A program made the translations under genes and the position numbers. Positions 12,371 through 23,640 of a stretch of DNA of 64,000 nucleotides are shown one piece after another (the first letter of the stretch is position 1; each line of letters begins with the position of its first letter). The stretch is from Ficedula albicollis (Eukaryota; Chordata; Aves; Passeriformes; Muscicapidae), in NCBI RefSeq assembly GCF_000247815.1, contig NC_021673.1:47924069-47988068 (forward strand), in the 5' to 3' direction. The notes beneath the pieces are model-generated. The model was not told the DNA's origin. It made no database searches and worked only from the letters and a program-made list of their open reading frames with translations.

Positions 12371-13861
12371 ATATACCTGAAATAAAACTTGACATAAAAC
12401 AATGAAATTTATAGAGAGGTTTGTTTCATTTGTACTGTACTGGCATAACAGAGGGCAAAGTTCTTCTTTCTGTTGAATGGAATTCAGGTTCCTGATAACA
12501 TTAATGTGAAAGGGGAATATGGCCTCCATCTTCTTAAGCCACCCTGTTTTTATTATTGATACGCTAATGATTGTCTTGGTCCACTGTGATAGTGTGGACT
12601 TTAGGTTTGAGACTGAAATAGAGAAACTTTCCTGAGTATCAAGAAGTGTAGTAGGTAGGTGCTGTTTAGTCAACCCATGTTTACTAGCATCAGAAAATAT
12701 GATGGACTGCAGTGAAATAAAACCATCAGGTTTTTAAACAGAGTGGTTCCTTGTTTGGTTTCAAGAAAAAGTTTCAACCACTGGATAAAATTATGTGCCA
12801 ATGTATAACTTCTTTACCACTAGAATAAAGGAAACTATAATACTGTGAACCTATATTTTTTTGAGTTCATCTGTTTTCATTTATAAATAGGATGTAAGAA
12901 AAAGGGAAATCTGTGCTGGTGGACAGTGAAATAATGCAGCTTTTATACACTTGCAGTGAAATGGTTTCTTTTCTTGACAGGTTGAAAAAACACTCAGAAA
13001 AGGCAAATCCACTTTCAGAATGTCAGTCTCGAATAATGTAGTTGTTAATGTTGATCTTGAATATTAGAGTTAATAATCAGCCTGCTCATTTTTAACAGCA
13101 TATTCAGACTCCTCCTGGAAAGAGGAAATTTGGGAGGAAGACAATTACTTTAACAATTCTTCAGAAAAGAACTTAGGCTAAGTCTGTAAAACCCCATATT
13201 TGGGGCATAGTTTTTAAAAATTGCTTCAGAAATTCCTATGTATCTGATTTCATGATTTAAAATGTTTAAACTTGTCCTTTTGTTTGGAGCCTTTTAAAAA
13301 TAAATACAACTTAAATCCAAAAAGCCACAGAGACATGAGGTATGTAGTACATAAGATACATAAGCTGGGACAATAAAGCAAGAAGTCCAAAAATTTTCAA
13401 GGTTAAAGTTCTGCTGTTGCCTCTAGCTTCGATGATTGCTGTCTAGAAAAATAAACTATATTTTTATTTTAGACAGACTTGTTCATATTAACCTCTTGAG
13501 AATGATAAATATATGTACTGTTAAATCTATTTGCTACTCAACAGTAATCCTATGTTACTTCAAAGTCTTGAAATTAATCCCTGGAATAAATCATAATTAG
13601 AGAGGCAAGTGGTACAAACAGGAGTGAAATATTTAGTATACCTGTCACTAATGAAGAATTAATTTCCGTTAAGTACATTAATCTAAGTATTAACATATAG
13701 CTTGCTAATTGAATTTGTGGTATATGAAGTACAGGACGAATATATTCTAAAGTATCTTCATAGATAATTAGTAGTAATTAGGACTGTAAGGACAGCCTGG
13801 TATTTTAATTACATCGTTAAAATGAAATGATAGGTTAGGTAGTCTTATATCAGAGCCAAAC
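12371..13861. other. Non-coding AT-rich stretch
   Basis: No gene or recognised repeat. A minus open frame of 127 codons (12290-12673) starts inside the 162-bp duplication and has no recognisable domain. Confidence 0.65.
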
Positions 13862-15036
13862 CAAAGGGGTAGTGTTAGCTTAAAAAAGGGAGTTTTTCTA
13901 CTTCAAAGATCAAAATAGTGATCAAAATAATGTGTATGTATAGATGCAAGTACATTAATTACAAAGAATCTGGAAAAATCAATTACTGATACTAGACATC
14001 AAAGGTAAACTAACATTCATTTCAAAATAAGGTGTATGCAGTCTGTAACACACATCTCTTGTAAATTCCAAAAACATCCTTCTTGATAGGTCCAGATTTC
14101 AGTAAATTTTAGTGAAATTAGAGTATTTGGGTAGCCCCTAAAAGTGGCTGTAGTATTTACAAATGTTTGTTATGAGAGTATCTGAGCTTCAGTGAGCATC
14201 TTGAAGATAGAAAGCATCTTCCAGAACTGGGCTGTGAAGCTGTGGTTGATTTCAGTCTGTACTGTGGACATCAGTCAGTTGACATCAAGTGCTGTATTTT
14301 GTAGCTGTGTGACGCAATGTGAATGGCAAGCATCCAATTTTATTTTTTTGTAAATTTAAGCTAATTATATATCTCTTGATTTTGCCTCAAAATTTTACAT
14401 CTTAGAGCAGTTCTTCAATAGTGCTTTTCTGATCTCAAAAAAATACTTCAAAGGGGTAGTGTTAGCTTAAAAAAGGGAGTTTTTCTACTTCAAAGATCAA
14501 AATAGTGATCAAAATAATGTGTATGTATAGATGCAAGTACATTAATTACAAAGAATCTGGAAAAATCAATTACTGATACTAGACATCAAAGGTAAACTAA
14601 CATTCATTTCAAAATAAGGTGTATGCAGTCTGTAACACACATCTCTTGTAAATTCCAAAAACATCCTTCTTGATAGGTCCAGATTTCAGTAAATTTTAGT
14701 GAAATTAGAGTATTTGGGTAGCCCCTAAAAGTGGCTGTAGTATTTACAAATGTTTGTTATGAGAGTATCTGAGCTTCAGTGAGCATCTTGAAGATAGAAA
14801 GCATCTTCCAGAACTGGGCTGTGAAGCTGTGGTTGATTTCAGTCTGTACTGTGGACATCAGTCAGTTGACATCAAGTGCTGTATTTTGTAGCTGTGTGAC
14901 GCAATGTGAATGGCAAGCATCCAATTTTATTTTTTTTATAAATTTAAGCTAATTATATATCTCTTGATTTTGCCTCAAAATTTTACATCTTAGAGCAGTT
15001 CTTCAATAGTGTTTTTCTGACCTCAAAAAAATACTT
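13862..15036. repeat. Two-copy tandem duplication, unit about 587 bp
   Basis: Copy 1 runs from about 13863 to 14448 and copy 2 from about 14450 to 15036, from AAAGGGGTAGTGTTAGC to CAAAAAAATACTT. By eye there are only a few differences: GTGCTTTT against GTGTTTTT, GATCTC against GACCTC, and a one-base length change with a substitution in the T run near 14930. Identity is about 99%. No coding content is seen in the unit. Confidence 0.95.
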
Positions 15037-15057
15037 AAATCCTACTTCTTGACTTTA

Positions 15058-15100
15058 TTGTTTGGGGTTTTTTTTTGTTTGTTTGTTTTTGGTTTTGTGG
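15058..15100. repeat. T/G-rich low-complexity tract
   Basis: Runs of T are broken by single or double G residues (GTTTG repeats). This is simple-sequence drift with no evident function. Confidence 0.8.
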
Positions 15101-15543
15101 TACTGCCATTGTATTGCAATTTAAGAGTGAATTCAGCATAAGAAGTAAAACTTCTGTGGAGTCAGCTGGGAGGTGAGGGGTGAAAATTTTTTCCTGCCAA
15201 GATCCAGAGGTATTTTGCCACTTAATGTTAACTCTTAGCAAAACGTGTGTGGCCTCAGGAGTATTACTATTGTATAGATGTTTACACGTCTAAGCAAGTG
15301 AATGAATGTGCCTTCAGCACAGGAAGCTTTACTCCAGCATTGCTGGCACCAGCAGTGGCAATCTGGTGGCACAAGCCAGAAGTCCCAAAGAGTACTGAAA
15401 ACCAGTAGCAGGCTTATAGCTTGCCTTTAGGGCCAAATCTTCACAGTGGTGCCCATTCAAATTCCCAATAAGCCTTCTCTCTCTCTGTGGCAATATATGG
15501 AAGACAAATAAACCAAATCTGTGGAGAATTGTGAGACATATAA

Positions 15544-15605
15544 TTGTGAAAACTGAGGCTCAGAAAAAGCAAAGACTGAGCTAAGCTGAGGCCAAATCTG
15601 GGGTG
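15544..15605. repeat. Possible MIR-like ancient SINE core remnant
   Basis: AAAACTGAGGCTCAGA followed by a degraded block and GGCCAAATCTGGGG resembles the MIR/CORE-SINE core 'GAAACTGAGGCTCAGAGAGG...'. The match is short and the assignment tentative. Confidence 0.3.
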
Positions 15606-18600
15606 AAAGGCAAATAATATCATTAGTGAGAATTCACTTCAAAGAAACACAACTTTATCTTCATTTTCTCTTTGTAGTAGAAATACCATAAGGATGCTGT
15701 GTTTTGGCTTCCTGCTCAGTGCAAAAAGAAGCAATGTTGCTCTGGCAAAACACCCAAAAGATGTGAAAGTAATGTATTACTTTCTTTGATTGCCTTTCAC
15801 TGACTTAAAAGAGATTTAGATGACCTAATGTACATGAACAGTATAAATCTCTTTGCTTCTCTGTAGTGTTCAAAATCATTCTTCTATTATCTGTCATAAG
15901 TTACATGTACCTGTTCTAAACACAAAAGGCTGACAGCAAGAGTCTACTCAGGGCTACTACAGCTATTTCTCTTTTTCCCTTACTTTATAGCAAGCCGGTG
16001 GGATATAAGGAAATATAGGAGTCATTATACAGAACATGTGAGAGCTCCTTTGCAAAGTGAGCCATCTGTTTACTACAGAAAATAATTTTTAATGATTGTT
16101 TTTCAGCACCAGAGCACCAGTGAACAACTTTTAAAAGGTCAGAATGACTGCCTATACTTCACTGCCATGGGAAATCCATCAGGCAGTAATTTAACCTGTA
16201 TGCCTTTACATACACATATGCAAGTTCCATATTGTATTACACATCTGTCATCTACTTTGTATTTCCCTAAACAGTCTTTTTTGACTCATAAACTGTGATT
16301 TCTTTTAAACTGTAGCCTGTATAATTCTCTGTGGAGACAGAGGAAAGGAAAAAGACTGCAGTGAATTGTTTCCAGAGTGCTTGTGTATAGAGGGATTATT
16401 AAGAAAGTGAGAGTGAATTTATTTAAGATTGAGAAATAAAGCATGTAAACTAAAACCGGATGGATGCCCTTATGAAGTGTCTCTTTTTGGAATTAAGATG
16501 ATGGTAGAGAGTGCCACCAGAGTGCTAAAAATATACAAGCTGTAACAAATGTTATTTAATGCATTTGTCTCCAAACTTTTTTACTTGATCACTTTAACTT
16601 CCCTGAATGAACCCAGATGCATGAAGCTAATCCAACCAGTGGATCAATGCCTCACTTCTGTGGCAGTAGCATGAGGTTTCATTGGGGCTTAACTTCATCA
16701 TATGAACAGAATAGGAAGATTTTGTTGAAAAAAACCCACAACATTTTTCTCTGAAAGTGAAAGTGGGATATGGAGAGAGTTACGCTACTCCCACAGGCAT
16801 TGTGTTACACTTGCTACTCTTAAAAATACCTGGTGTTCCATAGCACTGTGTAGATTGACTACCTTAGGTTTCTCCAATCTCAGCATCATTCTCACTGTGC
16901 ATTGTGAGACTACTGTGATAAAGTTTGGTCTCTTACTAAATGAATCATCATTCATGAGAAGCCATCCCAGGAAACTTTCCAGGAAACATAAAATGTAAAA
17001 TGATGTCCTTTTTTTTTCAAATATCACTGAATCAATAATCAGTGCTGTAACAGAATGGGGCTGCTCTAATGTGAGTATACACATTTAAAGGATGGATTAC
17101 TGATTTAATAACTTTTTACTGTGCTATCCCATTTTTAGTTAGGGAAAAAATAGTTCTTCAAAAATATTTATGATTTACTGCTATATGTTTTGAAGAAGAA
17201 TCAATAAGGTTAGAGATAAAAGATAAAAATGATAGTTGGTGTTTTATAAATTTGGTGTTCCAGGTCAAATATAGAATAACAATTTACTTAAATTATTTTG
17301 TCTTAATAGAGTTGTTTCTTTATTATAATTTTTTTATTCCAAATTTAGGATAGTCAAAATTCTATGAAAGCATAAACTCCTTAGTAGTATTTTTGGGAGA
17401 TGGAAATATTGGAATATAGGAAATCAGGAAATAAACAATAGATATATTAAGAGACCATATATTTGTGGGGTTTTGGGGGGTTTTTTTTGTGTTAATGTCA
17501 TACTTACTCTGCTGGTTTTTAAACATCAGTTCTAAAATCTTAAAAAGTTCTTGTTCAAGTTTATTTATCAAACTCTGGGGTTTAGTTACAAATTTTACTT
17601 GAAAAATACGGAGTAAAAGTGACATCAGCCTGATAGGTGACTTGCTTCAGAATTTGCTGCTCACTCTTGTCTTTGTGCATGTAATGAAAACCTGCAGCAG
17701 ACTACAGAACTATGTAATTTTGCAGTGCCCAGACAACATGATCTTATCAGAACGTGATTATCCGTACTGTCAAGATTGCAGATATCAACAGGAGATGTAT
17801 TTTCCCGTGAAAGACTGGAAAGGGCACTGTATTCACAAAAGCATTTTTGATATTTTCAAGATGACTGGAGTTCATTTCAAACAAACCAATTAAGTTCATA
17901 TTATATTTAATAATATTGATGTTTTCTTTTGTTGATGTTTGTGGACAGTATTAATTTTTAAGAAAATAAATCACATGTCCTAAACAAGCATCAGAAAAAC
18001 ATGTCCAAAAAATCCCTGTCTATCCAAATACTGGAAAAATGTTGGATACATTTAGTCGCTTTCAGTTTTTCTTCTGCTGTTTCTAAAATGAGGAAACTCA
18101 TGAGGAAACTGATGTAAACTTTATTTGGAATCTATAATTGGCTAATTCTTGAAGAGGTTTTGGTCATTTAAAGTTATAATTGTAGAATCTGAATCTGCAG
18201 GGATTTTTTCCTGTAGTATTCATGTAGTTGTTATAAGAATTAATCAATTTGAAAGCAATTTTTTTTAGTTCTGCAGCAGTCTTTGCTACATAGAGGGAAA
18301 ACTTCAGTGTCCTCCCCTGCAAGCCACAATAACTCAATTTATTAGTATTCACTATATGTATTCTGTTTCCATTTAATATTTATCCCTTGTCCTTTATGTC
18401 CCTCTCCATTTTCTGTGCATAATGCTCATTCTTGTCTAAGTACAGGAAGAACCAATTATTGTTATAGAATTTCAGTTAGGTGACATTGTATATCGAGGTA
18501 TATTAGGCACTTAGGAAATACCACAGATAGATGTCTGATGGTTTGCATGCTCTGACATTTTATTCTTCCAGATTATAGACAGCCAGGCCACGTTTGCTTA

Positions 18601-20452
18601 TGCCTGTGATCTTTGGGAAGCTTGTGTCTTTAGCCCAGCTATGACTAATGATCTTCACAGATATTGCAGAGACAGGTTTAATGCAGAATTTTAAGATAGC
18701 TGTGTCTGTGTTCTCTGTTCAAATAATAAAATATCATGGATTATATAAGGTCTTAGCAACAGAGATACTTATGGAGTAACTGGTCTAGTGCTTATTGAAA
18801 CTCTTTTGATTTGTAAATTACATCACTGTTTCTAAAAGAGCTGCAGAACTGTAATGAAAATCTGTGTTTTCAACACCTTTAGTTGACTATTTATTATAAA
18901 TTAAAGATGTCGATTTTTGAATTTTATTAATTGTCATTCTTAAGTGATGATTAATACAATTCTCATAAAATTTTTCATCTGTAAACCTCAGATTTTTGTG
19001 TTTTATCCTTTATGTCCATTCTGTCATTGCCTTGACTATTACAATCTTGTCTTCGTTATGGTTTCCTCTCCCTCATCTGTCCTGTTTAAAAATTATACAG
19101 ATTTCTTTTTTTAAGATCATTCTTTCCTCTGTCTGTTTGAAGATCTCTGTTATTCTGTCTCTTACCACATCACATTCAGTCTCTCTACAATCTAAATTAT
19201 AAACCAAGATATTATCCTGCAATAAAGAGTGCTTTATTCACAAGATGTTTTAATCTTATTATATTTTTATAAGTATATGTTCTCTGAAGTCTATACAGAT
19301 AACCCTTTTTTAACTTCTAAATATAGGACAACGGTAACATAGAACATTTCATCCAGGGTACAAGTAATCTAGCAACAAAAATGCCTGTGTTACGAGTTTG
19401 AGTTCAAATGTTCAAGGGTAGAATTGGCTGTAATGGTATATCTGTGAAAAAAATAAGCCTGTGGTGAAGTTGGAACCACAGTGCCAAAGCACAACATATA
19501 ATTGGGCCTAATTTTTTCCATATGTATCAACAAAAACAGTCTTTGCTTCCATGAGAGATGAAAGCTTCCCTTTCTGTCATATTTTTATTTTGTATATAAT
19601 TCCTAACTCTTTATAATTTCATAGGCTTTTAAAAAAAACATGCCTAGATTTAGAGAGAGATGAGCTGTCACCCTGGATTTGAGTTTATATTTCTAATAGA
19701 AAAGCCTTTTTTTGGTGGGGAAGGAAAAACACAGCTATTTCCCCTCCCCAGCCAAAAGAGCTACTATGTTAAAATCCTTGTACAGTGCCTGTGAGCTATC
19801 CAAGTTGGCATGGAACAATCCATTTGTGAATTGATTTAAATACCTCATTTAAAATAAATAATCTAGTGGAATTAGCGTCATAAATCTTTGTAGAATAAGC
19901 TTGCTATTTATATAAGATCGAAGAAGTGTTAAAAACATTTCTGTTCTGTCAACAATATATGGCGGTGTTTCTCCGTTCAACTTTATGCCAAGTCCCAAAT
20001 AAAGGATGCATATTTTTTATGCATTTGTTCTGTTGTTTAATGTGGTATCTTTCCAAATAATCTTTCTTCCTGCTGTCTATAAGTTCAACTAACACATATA
20101 TGAATTCTGTAGGAGACTGACTATTTATATTACATTTCACCTATATTATGGTGCATTATTTTACATTCAATAAATTCACTGTTATCAGGATTGTTGAGAT
20201 ACTCTCTGTATTGTATTTTACCTCCTATTGGAAATTACACACCCAGACATGCAGACATCATTGTGTTTTCTGCTTCATTGTAGAGCCAATCAAAACTGCC
20301 AAGCAGAGTATCCCAAAAACCTTCTTGCAGGTGACATTGATGCAATGGCTGCTGGATCCAAGTACTTTGCTACACGTGCAAGCAATCTCTTGCCACACCA
20401 GTCTGCTTTCCCTGTTTGTGTAGTGGCAGCCACTGAGACTTCCAAGTGTTTG

Positions 20453-20471
20453 ACCATGTTCAGAACATGGT
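20453..20471. other. 19-nt odd palindrome
   Basis: ACCATGTTC and GAACATGGT are perfect inverted 9-mers around a single central A at 20462. This could be a dimeric factor site or chance. Confidence 0.6.
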
Positions 20472-21625
20472 TAGTTAGGGCTCCGCATGCTGCTTAAACA
20501 ACCTTTTTGTGTGTCTCCTAAGGAGGAAAAAAAGTTCGACTTCATGGAAATGTCTCACAGGATGCCAGTGGTACCTTGCTGGTTTACTAGTTCACTTCAC
20601 TTCAACTCTGGTTACATCTAGAATTTGTTTTGTAATTTATCCCTTAACTGATTCCATGGAAGTGAAGGGATTATATTTCTCTCTGCCTTTACATCTATAC
20701 AGAGTTTAAAGCATTTTTCTCTACACATGGTTGTTTTGCTAGGAGCAGAGCTGAAAGTTGCTCTGGCAGTGGAAAGAGACACCACTTAAGTGACCTTTGA
20801 TTTCCCCCTGTTGCTGGCTGCGCAGAACTCACTTGGATGTGGACGTGAGCTAAAGCCATCTTCAGAGTTGTTTCTCATGGGCTGTTATGTATAATAACAT
20901 AAAGATGTTACATGTAATATATATAAAGATAATGTATGTAGTGCAGCATGCCTTTCCCAAATTATTTTATATGTTCATTTTCTGCTTTTTAGGGAAAAAA
21001 ACTAAAAACAGGCACTGAAGAAGGAGGAAAAGGCAGTTTTCCTCTTCTGATGAAGTTAGATAACATCTAGCTAAAATCAAGGAAGCCATGTCTTGGTTAC
21101 AATACCTGATTTCTGTATATCACCACTGATGTATTTTTGTAGAAGCTGCTTTACACATCTTTGCTACTAGTTTAAGAGACTCCGAGAAAAGCAGCCAGGC
21201 CAGAAGAATTAAGAAAAGACAATTTTCCTGCCTCGTTCTCATTTCATGTCAGCCAGAAAAATACTCTCATGGACTGCAGATGGCCACAGATGCCAGGACC
21301 CTCCTCTAGCAGCAGAAATCTTTTTGGATTTCTTCCAAAGGATTTCTTTGAGTCTTAATGCAGGTCAGCCACCTTAGAAACAGGAGCTTATGGTGCTTGC
21401 AGCCTCCAGATGCAAACCTTTTTTCTTCAGTAGTCTGCTCCTGTCACTTGATTCACTTGATTGTTTTCAAGTCTTGGACTGGTTCTGCTTCCCTTTGTTG
21501 CATCCATTCTCCACAAGACCATGCAGACCTCTGAAATCCTCAGGCATGGATGCCTCACCTTCAAGTATAGGGCTGTCAGAAGTGAAAAGTATGGCCTGTA
21601 TGCCCACTTCAGACTTGGATCAAAC

Positions 21626-21801
21626 CCACCACTGAGCAGCTTATAGCTTTTCTAAAAATCCCCTGCTGGTCTGGGACCCCTTCTAACAATGACTAACCAT
21701 ATCCCTTCCACTCACACCACTGAGCAGCTTATAGCTTTTCTAAAAACCCCCTGCTGGTCTGGGACCCCTTCTAACAACGACTAACCATATTCCTTCCACT
21801 C
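21626..21801. repeat. Two-copy tandem duplication, unit 88 bp
   Basis: CACCACTGAGCAGCTTATAG begins at 21627 and again at 21715; the copies end in CTTCCACTC at 21713 and 21801. There are three substitutions, so about 97% identity. This is the most diverged two-copy case of the window, which fits a real, somewhat older duplication better than an allele join. Confidence 0.93.
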
Positions 21802-23246
21802 GTTTATATCAAATGAACTGAGCTGCAAAGTAGATACAGCTCTTCTCTTGTTTCCTCTATTGACATGCATTGGTTTTATTTGCTTCCATTAATTAGTCTG
21901 CTGCCTGAGTCACCCATTTTCATCTTCTCGTTTCATTGCTTTCAAAATGTCCTTTCAGACTTTCATCTGTACTTCAGCTTTTTCTGCAGCAGTTCCTCTC
22001 TAGCTGCTCCTAATTTGTCTTCTGATCTTGGCAGTGTGTTTTTATTCCAGTCTCTGAGTCTCCTCTTCATAAACTCTAGCATTTTGGACTTCTTTTACCT
22101 TCTCAAACAGGATTTCTTAAGCCAAAATTTTAGGAATGTAATTCTGGCCCTACTCAATTCAACTGGCTGAGGATTTTGCCATCTGTCTGTGTTGTTTTTT
22201 TCCCATGTGTTCGGGCACTATTTGCATACATAATTGTCACATATGGATCTGTCTCATTTAAAAAAAAAAGCTGAACTTCATCCAGTCTCTGTGTAGTTAG
22301 ATGATTGATATATGACCAGTATAGACTAACAAAAAGAACATTCTCCAATGCGCATATTGCTTTGATTACTGAGGTTTTTAGAACGTCCAAATGCTGTACA
22401 AAATGAATAACAAACATCAGATGTTTGAAAAGTTAACTCAGTAGAAGTCAAGGACATAATGCCTAGTAGCAACTTGCTACAAAGAGTTCATATTTTTCTA
22501 TTAATGGAAAATGACACAAAGATGCCCTTAGGCCAGCTCAGTATTTGTATTAGTAAGTGACCAAAACTGTGTGTTAAGGCACTCACACATATACTAATCA
22601 CTTGCATTTGTAACTGCTTCCTCTGTCATCCTGACAAAATATCAGCATTAGGAAATTGTGACTAATGGTAAGAAAAAAGAACATTGACCTTTCTTAATAG
22701 GTACTTTATAGGAGCAATCTTTATCGGTGTCAAAGAAAAAATAAAATACGGTTTGATTAACTTAAATAAGATAGAGTGTGAATGAAGCAGGCAGTTCCTT
22801 TGAAATGTAAGTGAAAGTGATCAAAACAGCTCCTACAGTTTGCTTTTATTACTTATTATTTTTTATTGCATTTGTTAGGAACATGAACAGTGTATGTACT
22901 CATTCCTTTAACACAGAATCAGTTTTGTGCATGTACAAGCATGAAAAAAAGCAAGACTACAGTGTTCATCTGTTTTGATTTTTGGATATTTTTACTCCTT
23001 TTAAAATCTAATATTTCTGGATAAAGTTTACATCCTTTGTTCCCTTGTTTAAAAATAGGGGGGTGTTTTTGTTTTGAATAATTAGTTGTGGCGTCTGATT
23101 GTATAAGAATTGCTCTATTGTTTGGACAGTATGACAGCCTCTTGTGTTTTAAGGATTTTTTTCAGGCAAATGGCTTTTAAGAATGGCAGCATTTCAAGAT
23201 TATGAAACTACCACTGATGGTAATGGTTCTGTGATAATTAAACTGT
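21802..23246. other. Non-coding AT-rich stretch
   Basis: The left part is pyrimidine-rich on the plus strand, which gives a hydrophobic-looking frame at 21865-22170. No domain, splice context or known family is visible. Confidence 0.65.
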
Positions 23247-23640
23247 CCACAGCCTCTCTTTTTTTTTTGTGAAACTGAGACAAGGGTAGTTGTGATTTCA
23301 TCAAAGGCTTTGTTTGAGCTCTGGCAGCTGGCAAGGCAGCGGCCTCTCCTAGCAGACTCAGTACCATCCTGAAGGGTTTTCACTATACGTTTCCTTCATC
23401 AGCTGCATATTCATCACATTTCGTCTTTGCCCGTCTTGTAAGGACAGCCTCTCTTTTTTTTTTTTGTGAAACTGAGACAAGGGTAGTTGTGATTTCATCA
23501 AAGGCTTTGTTTGAGCTCTGGCAGCTGGCAAGGCAGCGGCCTCTCCTAGCAGACTCAGTACCATCCTGAAGGGTTTTCACTATACGTTTCCTTCATCAGC
23601 TGCATATTCATCACATTTCGTCTTTGCCCGTCTTGTAAGG
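23247..23640. repeat. Two-copy tandem duplication, unit 195-197 bp, with variable T tract
   Basis: ACAGCCTCTC starts at 23249 and 23444, and the copies end in CTTGTAAGG at 23443 and 23640. The only change I see is the internal T run: 10 bases in copy 1 and 12 in copy 2. On the minus strand each copy reads as non-repetitive sequence followed by an A tract, which recalls a retrocopy 3' end, but no parent gene is recognised. Confidence 0.95.

Larger units (their letters stand above)
15037..21625. other. Non-coding AT-rich stretch
   Basis: No gene seen. It includes a T/G-rich low-complexity tract (15058-15100), a possible MIR-like remnant (15544-15605) and a 19-nt odd palindrome (20453-20471). 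Open frames reach only about 60-100 codons and show no known domain. Confidence 0.65.

Noticed and set aside
17642..17893. 83-codon plus frame with several Cys residues (CPDN, YCQDC)
   Set aside because: Looks faintly zinc-finger-like, but the spacing fits no family and no exon context is visible.
19914..19932. AAGATCGAAGAAGTGTT, similar to the reverse-complement Illumina adapter
   Set aside because: It lacks the required GATCGGAAGAGC match and is not at a duplication junction.
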